Part shown: piece after piece, positions 41,708 to 50,225 of the stretch | Position numbering within the stretch: position 1 is the stretch's first letter | Layout: every line of letters starts with the position of its first letter | Made by a program: the position numbers and the translations under genes | Assembly: GCF_002024505.1 (NCBI RefSeq) | Contig: NZ_CP019402.1 | Coordinates: 496,001-560,000 of the forward strand | Reading direction: 5' to 3' | From: Plantibacter flavus | GTDB taxonomy: Bacteria; Actinomycetota; Actinomycetes; Actinomycetales; Microbacteriaceae | DNA: 64,000 nucleotides | The notes under the pieces: generated by a model | What the model was told of the DNA's origin: nothing | The model's input: only the letters and a program-made list of their open reading frames with translations | The model's database searches: none

Positions 41708-42868
41708 ATGCTTCGTCTGATCGCCTTCGCGGCTCTCGGTGCTCTCGTCGGCGGGGTGATCGTGATCGCCGTCGGTCCATCCACCGTCGGGTACACGGTG
41801 GCCGGCATCGCACTCCCCGTCTTCATCATCTCCACCGTGCTCACGCTCATCGCCCGGTCGGTGGGGAACGCCATCGGGGCTTCTCCGGAGGCCGTGCAGC
41901 AGGCCAAAGACGCCCGCCGGCTCGGGGTCGCACGCATCGACGCGCTCCGTCAGACCGGCACGCAGATCAACGACCAGCCCCTCTGCGAGCTCGACCTGAC
42001 CGTCCAACCACTGCAGGGATCGGCCTTCGCGAGCACCATGCGCACCGTCGTCCCGCTGACCGCCATCCCGATGTTCCAGCCCGGCACGGAGCGTGATGTC
42101 GCCATCCTGCTCGACGGTGGACCGGAGGTCGCGTTCATCGACGAAGGTGAGCTCTCACCGGCGGAACGGGCGCGTCTGCGCGTGCCTGGGCGTGGGTCCG
42201 TCCCGTTCATCCCCGTCGAGCCGCACCGCCGCATCGTCGACGGCGTCCGACGGGGGCCGTTGCTCGGCGTCGGCCGCGCGGGCCGGCCCGCACGGTTCGC
42301 CCTCTTCGCGGTCGTGGCGATCGCTGCGGCGACGGTCGTCGTCGCGCCGTTCCACCAGGCGGTCGGGCAGTCGTTCGCCGCCATGCAGGATGGCCGGCTC
42401 CGACCGGATCTGCGCCGACCGGAGGCGCTCGCCGACGCTCAGCGGGCGCTCGAGGAGGCGATCGGTCACGACCGCGTGGCCTCCATCACGGTGGCGGCCG
42501 ACTTCATCATCGTCGAGGCTCCGCTGTCCGCTGGTGACACGAAGGCCGACCGCTGGACCTACCGGGACGGAGCCGTCACCAACGACGGCGCGGCGACCTC
42601 GCAGCCCGAGTCGACGGCCGAGCAGTTCTCCTGGACGGATGTCGCGCTCGACCGCGTCTGGACGCTGATGCATGACGGTGCCGAGCAGGTCGACCGGCCC
42701 GTCGGCGACGCCCTCGCCTACGTGGTCCGCGCGACCGACGACGACGTCCACAGTCCCGCCTTCGGTCGCCCGGCCGGGCCGCCGGAGATCATGTTCAGTG
42801 TCGGCGACGACTACGGCACGACCTCGTTCGTCGCTGACGCGGACGGTTCGGGCCTCACCGCGCGGTGA
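41708..42868 (+). CDS. Membrane protein of unknown function (386 aa)
   Basis: Two hydrophobic spans at the N-terminus (LIAFAALGALVGGVIVIAVG and VAGIALPVFIISTVLTLIA) precede a beta-rich cytoplasmic region (about residues 75-195, with CELDLTVQP and ERDVAILLDGG). A further span (FALFAVVAIAAATVVVAPF) is followed by an exported C-terminal domain of about 170 residues (ITVAADFIIVEAPLS, ADRWTYRDGAVTNDG). The central part resembles the SHOCT/DUF-type domains that follow membrane anchors, but no family is certain. Start ATG 41708. It probably forms a short run with the membrane gene that follows. Confidence 0.75.
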   Translation: MLRLIAFAALGALVGGVIVIAVGPSTVGYTVAGIALPVFIISTVLTLIARSVGNAIGASPEAVQQAKDARRLGVARIDALRQTGTQINDQPLCELDLTVQPLQGSAFASTMRTVVPLTAIPMFQPGTERDVAILLDGGPEVAFIDEGELSPAERARLRVPGRGSVPFIPVEPHRRIVDGVRRGPLLGVGRAGRPARFALFAVVAIAAATVVVAPFHQAVGQSFAAMQDGRLRPDLRRPEALADAQRALEEAIGHDRVASITVAADFIIVEAPLSAGDTKADRWTYRDGAVTNDGAATSQPESTAEQFSWTDVALDRVWTLMHDGAEQVDRPVGDALAYVVRATDDDVHSPAFGRPAGPPEIMFSVGDDYGTTSFVADADGSGLTAR

Positions 42869-42906
42869 AGCCCCGGGACGCTCCGAGCGAACGGCATACT
42901 GTCGTC

Positions 42907-43476
42907 ATGAACGCTGCGTCACCGTCATTCCCCCCGCTGGTCGTCGGATCCGCCCCGGCCCGGACGGAGCGGGCGACCCGCCCGGCGTTCGTGCTCACGC
43001 TGATCGGAGCGGCGTTGGTCCCGATGCTCGGGATGCTCCTCGCCGTGCTGACCACGACCACCGGAGGGTTCGCCCTCGGCATGCTGGCCGGGCTGTCCTT
43101 CAGTCTCATCTCCTGGCTCATGCTGTTCGCCGTGGTGCAGTTCGCGACGGTCCGCGGCGCACAGTCGGTGGCTCGTACCGTGCTGACGCTCGACACGAAC
43201 GGCCTCCGCGGCAGCATCCCGCAGGGCGAGGTCTTCCTCCCGTGGGGCGCGATCGAGCGCATCTCGGTCCGCTCACGCGGCAAGTGGCGGATCCTGACCT
43301 TCCACCTCGTGCCCGGCCTGACCGCGCAGTCTCCGGGCGTCTCGACGACCCTCCCGCCACGGTCCTTCGCCGCGCTCGGCAAGCTCGGGTTCCAGGTCGG
43401 CGAGGTGGCGATCGACACACCCGTCGACACCGTCCTCGCCGCGACGAACGCGTTCACCGGAGGCCGTCTGCGCTGA
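42907..43476 (+). CDS. Two-span membrane protein with PH-like C-terminal part
   Basis: A 189-residue protein: a Pro/Arg-rich cytoplasmic N-terminus, two hydrophobic segments (PAFVLTLIGAALVPMLGMLLAVL and GFALGMLAGLSFSLISWLMLFAV), then a beta-rich domain (TVLTLDTNGLRGSIPQGEVFLPWGAIERISVRSRGKWRILTFHL) reminiscent of bacterial PH-like domains. Function unknown. Starts 38 bases after the preceding membrane-protein gene on the same strand. Confidence 0.7.
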   Translation: MNAASPSFPPLVVGSAPARTERATRPAFVLTLIGAALVPMLGMLLAVLTTTTGGFALGMLAGLSFSLISWLMLFAVVQFATVRGAQSVARTVLTLDTNGLRGSIPQGEVFLPWGAIERISVRSRGKWRILTFHLVPGLTAQSPGVSTTLPPRSFAALGKLGFQVGEVAIDTPVDTVLAATNAFTGGRLR

Positions 43477-43521
43477 GCCGTGGTCGACGGGTCTGTCGGA
43501 TGGTCTGGCACGATCGGATGT

Positions 43522-44037
43522 ATGGACTCCGCACACGCCGCCAGCCCGGTCGCCGCCCCCGACGTCGATGCCGCGAGGACGATGTGGCAGGCGTACGCCG
43601 AGCATCGCGGCGGCGCGGGACTGGACGACGCCGACTACACGGTCGAGCACTTCGGCGACACGGCCGAGCTGGCGGACGAACTGCTCGACATCGTCCTGAG
43701 CGGACGGAAGCGGGCCACCGCCGAACTCGTCTCCGAGTTCGCGCATCGTGGGGACCCGCTTCCGCGGATCGGCTCGCACTGGATCGCGTGCGACAGTACC
43801 GGGGCCCCGCGGATGATCATCCGCAGCACCGCGCTGCGCATCGGACCGTTCGGGAGTGCAGAGGCCGCGTTCGCGTTCGCCGAAGGTGAGGACGACCGCA
43901 CGCTCGAGAGCTGGCAGCGCGAACACCGACGCTACTGGGAGCGGACGACTGCGGCCCGGGCTGCGGTGTGGTCGGAGTCCGAGGACATCGTCTTCGAGTA
44001 CTTCGCCGTGGTGTGGCCGCCGGAGCACGCGGACTGA
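43522..44037 (+). CDS. ASCH domain protein
   Basis: A 171-residue protein of the ASCH (PUA-like) superfamily: ELLDIVLSGRKRATAELVSEFAHRGDPLPRIGSHWIACDSTGAPRMIIRSTALRIGPF, then AFAFAEGEDDRTLESWQREHRRYW and the C-terminal strand EDIVFEYFAVVW. The family is proposed to bind RNA; some members hydrolyse N4-acetylcytidine. No operon context is informative. Start ATG 43522. Confidence 0.88.
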   Translation: MDSAHAASPVAAPDVDAARTMWQAYAEHRGGAGLDDADYTVEHFGDTAELADELLDIVLSGRKRATAELVSEFAHRGDPLPRIGSHWIACDSTGAPRMIIRSTALRIGPFGSAEAAFAFAEGEDDRTLESWQREHRRYWERTTAARAAVWSESEDIVFEYFAVVWPPEHAD

Positions 44038-44078
44038 GGTCTCGCCGATCGATCAGGCCGGTTCCGTAGACTCCCCGC

Positions 44079-44588
44079 ATGCCGATGTCCGATTACGTCG
44101 CCTCGATCCGCTCCCACATCGGGACCGGGTTCCTCATGCTCCCCGGGGTCACCGCGGTGATCCGGGACGGAGACCGGTTCCTCCTCGGTCGCCATCACCA
44201 CTCCGGCCTCTGGAGTCTGATCGGCGGCGGCGTCGAGCCGGGTGAGGAGCCCGCCGACGCGCTCCTGCGCGAGGTCCTCGAAGAGACCGGCGCCCGGGTC
44301 CGCATCCGCGGGATCGTCGGGGTGTACGGCGGTGAACCGATGATGGTGCGCTACCCGAACGGCGACCACGTCGGGTACGTCACCACCGCCTACGACTGCG
44401 AGCTCCTCAGTGAGGCGACCGCGGATCCTGAGGAGCTCCTCGAACTCGGCTGGTTCGCGCGGGACGAGATCCCGACGCTGCCGCGGCGCGACTGGATCGA
44501 TCGCGTCATCGACGACGCAAGCGTGGATCTGCCGCGCTCAGGCCGAGGCGAGCTCGCGGGTGGTGAGGACGCCGGTCTCGAGCGCTGA
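44079..44588 (+). CDS. NUDIX hydrolase
   Basis: A 169-residue NUDIX pyrophosphohydrolase. The Nudix box GGGVEPGEEPADALLREVLEETG fits GX5EX7REUXEEXGU exactly. Substrate binding elements include GRHHHSGLWSLI before the box and the aromatic strands around VGYVTTAYDC. The substrate (nucleoside di- or triphosphate derivative) is not predictable. The last 51 bases overlap the 3' end of the convergent RecQ-like helicase gene, so both C-termini are encoded by the same DNA. Confidence 0.93.
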   Translation: MPMSDYVASIRSHIGTGFLMLPGVTAVIRDGDRFLLGRHHHSGLWSLIGGGVEPGEEPADALLREVLEETGARVRIRGIVGVYGGEPMMVRYPNGDHVGYVTTAYDCELLSEATADPEELLELGWFARDEIPTLPRRDWIDRVIDDASVDLPRSGRGELAGGEDAGLER

Positions 44589-46199
44589 GAGCGCCACGAC
44601 CTTGTAGCCCTCGGCGTCGAAGAAGATGGTGACGCGATCCGGCTCGACGCCCATCACGGTGCCTGGACCGAACTCCTCGTGGTGCACCGCCTGGTCGACA
44701 TGCAGCGGCGAACCGGCGGCGGCATCTCCGGACCCGACGCGCTCCTCCTCCTCGTGGGCCTCATGCCGTTCGCAGCCGTCGCAGTTCCCGCACCACTCCG
44801 GGGCCTCGACACCGAAGTACTCCAGCAGGACCCGCCGGCGGCAGTGCGACGTCTCGGCGTAGGCGCGCATCATGGCAAGCCGCGATTCAGCGATCCGCTC
44901 GCGTGACTCGAGCGTCTGACGCACAGCGCCGATCGCGCGCTTCGGACCGATCTCGTCGATCGCCCGGACGCCGTCGGCGGTGTCGACGAGGCCGGCGTCC
45001 GCGAGGTCGTTGACGAGGCGGGCGACCGTGCGGCGCGGCCGATCGAGCTGCTCGGCCAGATCGCCGACGCTCGAACCCGGAGCGGCACGGACGGCCCGCC
45101 AGACGGCGCGCAGTGCGGATTCCGACACCGAACGCTTGGTGAAGAAACGACGGAGACCGAGATCCTCCGCGCGGTAGTGGAGCGCGGTGGTGGCAGGCTC
45201 GCCATCCCGTCCGGCCCGGCCCACCTCCTGGTAGTAGGCGTCGAGTGACTCCGTCGTCGTGGCGTGGAGGACGAAGCGCACGTCGGCGCGGTCGATCCCC
45301 ATCCCGAACGCCGAGGTCGCGACGACGACGTCGAGCTCGCCGGCTCGCCAGCGATCGTGGACGGCGCGACGTTCCGAGGTCTTCAGGCCTGCGTGGTAGG
45401 CGGCGACCCGTCGTCCTTCGGCCGCGATCTCCTCGGCGTATCGCTCGGTGTCGCGGCGCGTCGCCACATAGACCAGTCCGGGCGCCGTCCAGGCGCGGGC
45501 CTCGTCGACGACCGCGGCTCGTTTCTCCGCTTCGCTCTCGTGCCGGTGCACGACCAGGCGGATCTCCGGGCGGTCGACGCCGTGCACCTGGACGTCCGGA
45601 TCGTGCATGCGCAGGCGTTCGATGATCTCGGCGCGGACGGGGCCGGATGCGGTGGCCGTCATGGCGAGCACCGGCGGATCGCCGAGTTCGCGGCGGACGT
45701 CTGCGAGGCGCAGGTAGTCGGGTCGGAAGTCGGTTCCCCACGAGGAGACGCAGTGCGCCTCGTCGACGACCATGAGTGAGACACCGGCCGCGCCGAGCCG
45801 GGCGACGGTCTCCTCGTTCGCGAGCTGTTCCGGAGCCAGCAGCACGTAGACGGGCCCGCGCTCGTCGATGCGCTCCCAGGCCTCCGCGATCGCATGCGGC
45901 CCGAGCGAGCCGTTGAGTGCGACGGCCGGAGGTGCGGCCGGCGCCGCCTCGATCGAGGCGAGTTGATCGGCCTGCAGCGCGACCAGCGGGGAGATGACGA
46001 GGGTCACGCCACCGCGCTGGGCGCCGGCGACCTGGTAGACCGCCGACTTCCCGCCGCCCGTGGCGAGGACGAGGAGCGTGTCGCGCCCCGCGACGGCCGA
46101 CTGGATCGCCTCCCGCTGTCCCGGCAGGAACGTCTCCCATCCGAAGTCATCGCGAGCGATGCGATCGACGGAACCGGCGGACGTACGAGAGGAACCCAT
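44538..46199 (-). CDS. recQ: RecQ-like ATP-dependent DNA helicase
   Basis: Superfamily 2 helicase of 553 residues. Motifs: the RecQ Q-motif region FGWETFLPGQREAI, Walker A LATGGGKS, DEAH box VVDEAHCVSSWGTDFRPDY, MTATAS, and motif VI QEVGRAGRDG. A Zn2+-binding region follows with CRRRVLLEYFG and CGNCDGC. The C-terminus has a small KOW-like domain (VHHEEFGPGTVMGVEPD) instead of an HRDC domain, as in many actinobacterial RecQ-like proteins. It unwinds branched DNA in recombination repair. ATG 46199 is used; a GTG or ATG slightly upstream is possible. The 3' end overlaps the NUDIX gene. Confidence 0.92.
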   Translation of the reverse strand: MGSSRTSAGSVDRIARDDFGWETFLPGQREAIQSAVAGRDTLLVLATGGGKSAVYQVAGAQRGGVTLVISPLVALQADQLASIEAAPAAPPAVALNGSLGPHAIAEAWERIDERGPVYVLLAPEQLANEETVARLGAAGVSLMVVDEAHCVSSWGTDFRPDYLRLADVRRELGDPPVLAMTATASGPVRAEIIERLRMHDPDVQVHGVDRPEIRLVVHRHESEAEKRAAVVDEARAWTAPGLVYVATRRDTERYAEEIAAEGRRVAAYHAGLKTSERRAVHDRWRAGELDVVVATSAFGMGIDRADVRFVLHATTTESLDAYYQEVGRAGRDGEPATTALHYRAEDLGLRRFFTKRSVSESALRAVWRAVRAAPGSSVGDLAEQLDRPRRTVARLVNDLADAGLVDTADGVRAIDEIGPKRAIGAVRQTLESRERIAESRLAMMRAYAETSHCRRRVLLEYFGVEAPEWCGNCDGCERHEAHEEEERVGSGDAAAGSPLHVDQAVHHEEFGPGTVMGVEPDRVTIFFDAEGYKVVALSALETGVLTTRELASA

Positions 46200-46315
46200 G
46201 CCTGTGACGGTACCTCCGCGCACCGACCTGTCGAGCCCGCTTGACGGGTGCCGCCGGCTCTGCAACGCCGCTCCGTCGAGCAGGACGGAGGTCGGTCTGC
46301 GGGGTCCTCAGGCGG

Positions 46316-47125
46316 TCAGCTCGCCACGACGCCGTAGAGCACGTAGTCGTCGAGGTATTGCCAGACGGTCCCGGTCTCGGCGAATCCCGCGCTGCGGAGT
46401 GTCTCGAGGTGGAAGCCGAGGGTGACCTTCGGCGGCGCTTCGTGGAGCGATGCACCCCAGACCTCGTCACGACGGCGGAGCGCGTCGGCGTAGCGCGGCG
46501 TGGCCGCGACCGCGTCCCACCAGCCGTCCCACGTGTCGGTGTCGCCGGAGAAGGTCTCCTGCTGCATCGCCTCGTCGTCGGTGCGGGCGATTCCGGCCAG
46601 CGTCGACTCGTGGTGTCCGCTGTACGAGAGGTGATCGCCGTTCACGACGATCCCGCCCGGCCGGATGAGGGCGGGCAGTGCGCGGTAGACGTCGACGAGG
46701 TCGGCGGGTCGGAGCCAGTGCAGTGCCGTCGAGGAGACCACGGCGTCGAACCGGCCGTCCGCGATGAGCGGATGCGCGGCCCAGCCGGCGTCGGCGAGGT
46801 CGACCTCCGCGATCGAGAGCCGCGGGTCTGCTGCCGAGAGGTCGGCGGCGATGGCGAGGAGCGCAGGGTCCTTGTCCGCGACGACCGCCCGACCATTCGG
46901 GACGGCTGCGAGGACCTGCTCGGCGAGAGAGCCCGTCCCGCCCGCGAGATCGAGGATGCGGGGCGCGGGCGAGTCCGCGCAGATCGCCGCGACGACCCGC
47001 GCGATGGTGTCGAACCGCTCTGCTCGATGCCTGATGTAGCCGGTCTGCTGCGCATCCCAGCGCGATGCGAGGCTCCGAGCGGTCGCGAGCGTCGTCGCGT
47101 CGTCGGTGGAGATGGATTCGGTCAT
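46316..47125 (-). CDS. Class I SAM-dependent methyltransferase in the Zur-controlled operon
   Basis: A 269-residue methyltransferase. The SAM-binding motif I is ILDLAGGTGSLAEQVL near residue 56, followed by an acidic end of strand 2 (VVADKDPALL), DLADAGW and FDAVVSSTALHWL (motif IV). The C-terminus holds an aromatic stretch (WQYLDDYVLYG). Substrate unknown. Its ATG overlaps the ABC ATPase stop (ATGA), so it is the last gene of the bL36-FecCD-binding protein-ATPase operon. A methyltransferase in a metal-uptake operon suggests modification of a metallophore or related small molecule (inference). Confidence 0.88.
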   Translation of the reverse strand: MTESISTDDATTLATARSLASRWDAQQTGYIRHRAERFDTIARVVAAICADSPAPRILDLAGGTGSLAEQVLAAVPNGRAVVADKDPALLAIAADLSAADPRLSIAEVDLADAGWAAHPLIADGRFDAVVSSTALHWLRPADLVDVYRALPALIRPGGIVVNGDHLSYSGHHESTLAGIARTDDEAMQQETFSGDTDTWDGWWDAVAATPRYADALRRRDEVWGASLHEAPPKVTLGFHLETLRSAGFAETGTVWQYLDDYVLYGVVAS

Positions 47126-47919
47126 GGGGACTCCTTGGTGTCGGGGTGGAGGTGTCGTTCCGGTGGCAGTGAGAATTCGAAGCGCACCCGGCCGGCCGCG
47201 TCCTCGTGCCGGTGGGTGCTCACGTCGTAGACCCGGTCGATCAGGCCGGGATGCAGGACGTCCCGGGGTGGGCCTGCACCGGCGACGCGGCCGTGGTGGA
47301 GGAGGACGAGGTGGTCGCAGGCCTGAGCCGCGAGGTCGAGATCGTGCAACACGACCACGACGGTGGGTGCGATCGTGCGCAGGAGCGCGACGACCTCGAG
47401 CCGATGTCTGAGGTCGAGATGGTTCGTGGGTTCGTCGAGCAGGACGTGTGGTGCACGCTGCGCGAGGGCTCGGGCGAGGGCGACCCGCTGGAGCTCTCCT
47501 CCGGACAGGGTGGCCAGGCGGTCGAACGCCCGGTGGGTCAGCCCGACCGTGTCGATCGCGGCGGCGACCTCCTGGTCGTGGGTGGTGCCACCGACGCGGA
47601 GTACGCCGTGTTCGGCGAGACCGCCCAACGACACCTCGTCGACGACGCGCAGCCCCGGGTCCGGGTCGACTCGCTGGCCGACCTCGGCGACCCTGCGGGC
47701 GATCCACCGTCGGCGCCGCGTGCCGACGTCCTGCCCGTCGACGGTGATCCGACCACGCTCGATCGGAACGGCTCGCACGATCGCGCGCAGCAGCGTCGTC
47801 TTCCCGCCGCCGTTCGGCCCGACGATCCCGGTCACGCTGCCGGTCGGTGCGGTGAAGGAGACGGCGTCGAGCAGCGTGCGGCCACCGGAGCGGACGGTCA
47901 CCGCCGCGGCTTCGATCAT
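47122..47919 (-). CDS. ABC transporter ATP-binding protein, FecE/BtuD type
   Basis: A 265-residue ATPase of the siderophore/cobalamin importer family: Walker A VGPNGGGKTT, signature TLSGGELQRVALARAL, Walker B HVLLDEPTNHLDLRHRLEV and the switch His in VVVLHDLDLA. Its start overlaps the binding-protein stop by 4 bases. With the FecCD permease and lipoprotein it makes a complete type II importer. Closely related actinobacterial cassettes are sometimes labelled putative F420-0 transporters, but the Zur-like operator points to zinc or a zinc chelate. Confidence 0.93.
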   Translation of the reverse strand: MIEAAAVTVRSGGRTLLDAVSFTAPTGSVTGIVGPNGGGKTTLLRAIVRAVPIERGRITVDGQDVGTRRRRWIARRVAEVGQRVDPDPGLRVVDEVSLGGLAEHGVLRVGGTTHDQEVAAAIDTVGLTHRAFDRLATLSGGELQRVALARALAQRAPHVLLDEPTNHLDLRHRLEVVALLRTIAPTVVVVLHDLDLAAQACDHLVLLHHGRVAGAGPPRDVLHPGLIDRVYDVSTHRHEDAAGRVRFEFSLPPERHLHPDTKESP

Positions 47920-48920
47920 CCGAGATCGTCCAGGAGCCGAGCGAGCTCGTGAGGGCCCTTGATCGAGAGCAGGCTCGGCGGATCCGTGTACGGGAAGCGG
48001 AGCGCTGTGACCCGGTCGTCACGGACGGCGCTCAGCCCGGAGACACCCGGCGTGCTCAGGAAGGCGTCGATCGTACTCTGCGGGTCGCCGCTCGAGTACA
48101 GCAGCACGATCGTGCCGGGATCGCGGGAGATGATGTCCTCCACGCTGGCGTCGAAGACCCGCTGATCGGAGTCCGCGTACACGTTGGTGAGGCCCGCGGC
48201 CGCGAAGACCGGGGTGACCATGCTCGGCCCGCCGTACGGCGACAGCACGGCGCCGCCGGACGAGACGTAGAGGGCAGCGGCGGTCCCGGCGTCGGGAGCA
48301 GGTGACTGCACGGTCGCCTTCGCCGCGGCGATGGCCTGCTCGGCCTGTTCGCCCGCTCCGAGCAGGCCGCCCAGGGATCGGACCTCGTCCCAGACCCGGT
48401 CGAAGGTCGCCGCCCTGCTGAGCGCCGGGTCGGGGTTGGAACAGTAGGCGGTGGGGGAGTAGACGGGGATCCCGCTCGCCGCCAACGCGTCACGGTCGAC
48501 GGCGTTCTCGGGGGCGATGACCAGATCCGGCGACGCACCGAGGATGCTCTCCTGGGAGACGACCGAACCACCCGTCGCGTTCTGCTCGGTGGTGAGCGGC
48601 GACAGGGCGTCGAGTGCGTCGTACGTGGCGTCCGCGTACAGGCCCGGTTGTGGGGTCGCGGTGATGGCGACGATCCGGTCGACGGCTCCGAGCGCCTCCA
48701 GGTTGGGCAGTTCGTCGTCGTTCACGAGCACGATGCGTCGGGCCGGCGCGTCCAGGGTGATCGTCGAACCGCAGTTGTCGATGGTGACCGGGAAGCCGGC
48801 GTCGCTCGGAGCGCCAGAGGGCTCAGCTGCGGTGGTGGCCGAGCAGGCGCTCAGGATGCCGAGCGCGAGCACGGGGACGGTCGCGGCGAGGAGCGCTCGC
48901 CGGAGTCGGGGTGTGATCAT
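47916..48920 (-). CDS. ABC transporter substrate-binding lipoprotein, FecB/BtuF type
   Basis: A 334-residue lipoprotein with lipobox LSAC near residue 26 and the two-lobed helical-backbone fold of cluster A-II binding proteins: PARRIVLVNDDELPNLEALGAVDRIVAIT, SPDLVIAPENAVDRDAL and a C-terminal LSSIKGPHELARLL-like helix. Two Cys residues (DNCGSTIT and AYCSNPD) probably form a disulfide. The domain is of the class that binds metal chelates rather than free ions, so the ligand may be a zinc-metallophore. A 36-base gap with GGAAG precedes its ATG. Confidence 0.9.
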   Translation of the reverse strand: MITPRLRRALLAATVPVLALGILSACSATTAAEPSGAPSDAGFPVTIDNCGSTITLDAPARRIVLVNDDELPNLEALGAVDRIVAITATPQPGLYADATYDALDALSPLTTEQNATGGSVVSQESILGASPDLVIAPENAVDRDALAASGIPVYSPTAYCSNPDPALSRAATFDRVWDEVRSLGGLLGAGEQAEQAIAAAKATVQSPAPDAGTAAALYVSSGGAVLSPYGGPSMVTPVFAAAGLTNVYADSDQRVFDASVEDIISRDPGTIVLLYSSGDPQSTIDAFLSTPGVSGLSAVRDDRVTALRFPYTDPPSLLSIKGPHELARLLDDLG

Positions 48921-48956
48921 CGGGTGTCTTCCGTTCTGATGGGGGAGGGGAGGGGC

Positions 48957-50018
48957 TCATGTCTCGGACCGGGCACCGTGGCCCTGGCGGAGGAGCGCGA
49001 GGAGGAATGGCGCGCCGAGGATCCCGGTGATCACACCGACCGGGATCTCCTGCGGAGCGAACGCCGTCCTTGCGATGGTGTCGGCGATGACGAGGACGAT
49101 GCCGCCGAGCAGGGCGGCGACGGGGAGCACGGCCCGGTGGCGTCCGCCGACGAGCCGGCGCGCGAGGTGGGGGATCACGAGCCCGATGAAGCCGACGCCC
49201 CCGACGGCCGCCACCGTCACGCCGACCATCGCCGAGACGCCCACCATCAGTCCGATCCGCGCTCGCTCGGGGTCGAGTCCGACCGATCTGGCCGAGTCGT
49301 CACCTGATGCCAGGGCGTCGGTCCAGGGCGCGAGGACGATGAGGGCGCTCAGGCCGATCACCGCGGAGATCGCCGCGGCGAGGAGGGCGGCCGGTTGCAC
49401 CGACGCCAGCGACCCCAGGAGCCAGAACAGCACGGAGCGTGCCGCTTCCGGTGCGTCGCTGGAGAAGACGAGGAAGCTCGTGGTGGCGTTCAGCGCGTAC
49501 CCGACGGCGAGCCCGGCGAGGACCAAGCGCAGGGGCCCGCGTCGATTCGCCATCCCGGCGAGCAGGACGACCAGCAGCACCGCACCGATGGCCCCGGCCA
49601 ATGCGGCGCCGGCGACGAGGAGCGCGCCGCCACCGCCGATGACGAGCACGACGAGGGCCACACCCGTCGAAGCGCCCGAGTTGAGTCCGAGCAGGTAGGG
49701 GTCTGCGAGCGCATTGCGGACGAGGGCCTGCAGCATGACCCCCGCGACGGCGAGCACGGCGCCGGCGACGAGTCCCATCGCCACCCGCGGCGCTCTCGTG
49801 ATCCAGACGATCTGATCGACCGAGTCCGGCCAGGGGCCGGGTGCGCTTCCGAAGAGGTGCCGGGCGAGGACAGCCACCACCGTCGGCGGTTCGATGGGGA
49901 CGGGGCCGATCGCCACGGCGATGAGGATCGTCGCCACGGCGAGCATGGCAAGACTGACGGTCATCGCCGCGTCATGCCGGCGGCCACGCCGGATCGACGC
50001 GACGACGACCTCGTTCAA
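48957..50018 (-). CDS. FecCD family ABC transporter permease
   Basis: A 353-residue permease with about ten membrane segments. Family landmarks: [74 protein letters not shown] and [33 protein letters not shown]. It forms a homodimer fed by the adjacent lipoprotein. The start is placed at TTG 50018, which overlaps the bL36 stop (TTGA) and leaves a short cytoplasmic N-terminus. ATG 49964 is the alternative. A longer frame to 50201 would run through the bL36 gene and is rejected. Confidence 0.9.
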   Translation of the reverse strand: MNEVVVASIRRGRRHDAAMTVSLAMLAVATILIAVAIGPVPIEPPTVVAVLARHLFGSAPGPWPDSVDQIVWITRAPRVAMGLVAGAVLAVAGVMLQALVRNALADPYLLGLNSGASTGVALVVLVIGGGGALLVAGAALAGAIGAVLLVVLLAGMANRRGPLRLVLAGLAVGYALNATTSFLVFSSDAPEAARSVLFWLLGSLASVQPAALLAAAISAVIGLSALIVLAPWTDALASGDDSARSVGLDPERARIGLMVGVSAMVGVTVAAVGGVGFIGLVIPHLARRLVGGRHRAVLPVAALLGGIVLVIADTIARTAFAPQEIPVGVITGILGAPFLLALLRQGHGARSET

Positions 50019-50137
50019 CCCTGACGCGCCTTGAAGCGCGGGTTGAGCTTGTTGATGACGAAGACGCGACCGCGTCGGCGGACCACTTGCGCTCCTGGCA
50101 TCTTCTTCAGCGACTTCAACGAGTTCCTGACCTTCAT
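50015..50137 (-). CDS. rpmJ: 50S ribosomal protein bL36, zinc-independent (C-) form
   Basis: A 40-residue ribosomal protein: [40 protein letters not shown]. It has none of the CxxC/CxxxxH zinc ligands of the standard bL36, so it is the C- paralogue that replaces the zinc form under zinc starvation and frees zinc. The gene was hidden under an apparent N-terminal extension of the permease. GGAGGG lies 7 bases before the ATG. It is first in the operon, directly behind a Zur-like palindrome, and its stop overlaps the permease start. Confidence 0.95.
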   Translation of the reverse strand: MKVRNSLKSLKKMPGAQVVRRRGRVFVINKLNPRFKARQG

Positions 50138-50151
50138 GACCGCACCCTCCA

Positions 50152-50172
50152 TATTGATAATGGTTATCAATA
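50152..50172. promoter_or_regulatory. Zur-like box upstream of the bL36/FecCD operon
   Basis: A perfect 21-bp palindrome: arms TATTGATAA and TTATCAATA around TGG, 15 bases before the bL36 start. The core TGATAAtggTTATCA is typical of Fur-family sites, and Zur boxes of this form precede zinc-free ribosomal protein genes. It lies at the end of the MFS gene downstream side, so only the minus-strand operon is a plausible target. Confidence 0.88.
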
Positions 50173-50225
50173 CCATAGTGGGTGGATCTCGCCGATGTCA
50201 CATCGACCGCCGCTCGGAGTGCCGT

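Noticed and set aside
50019..50201. N-terminal extension of the FecCD permease
   Set aside because: This stretch encodes bL36 in another frame and contains the Zur-like box.
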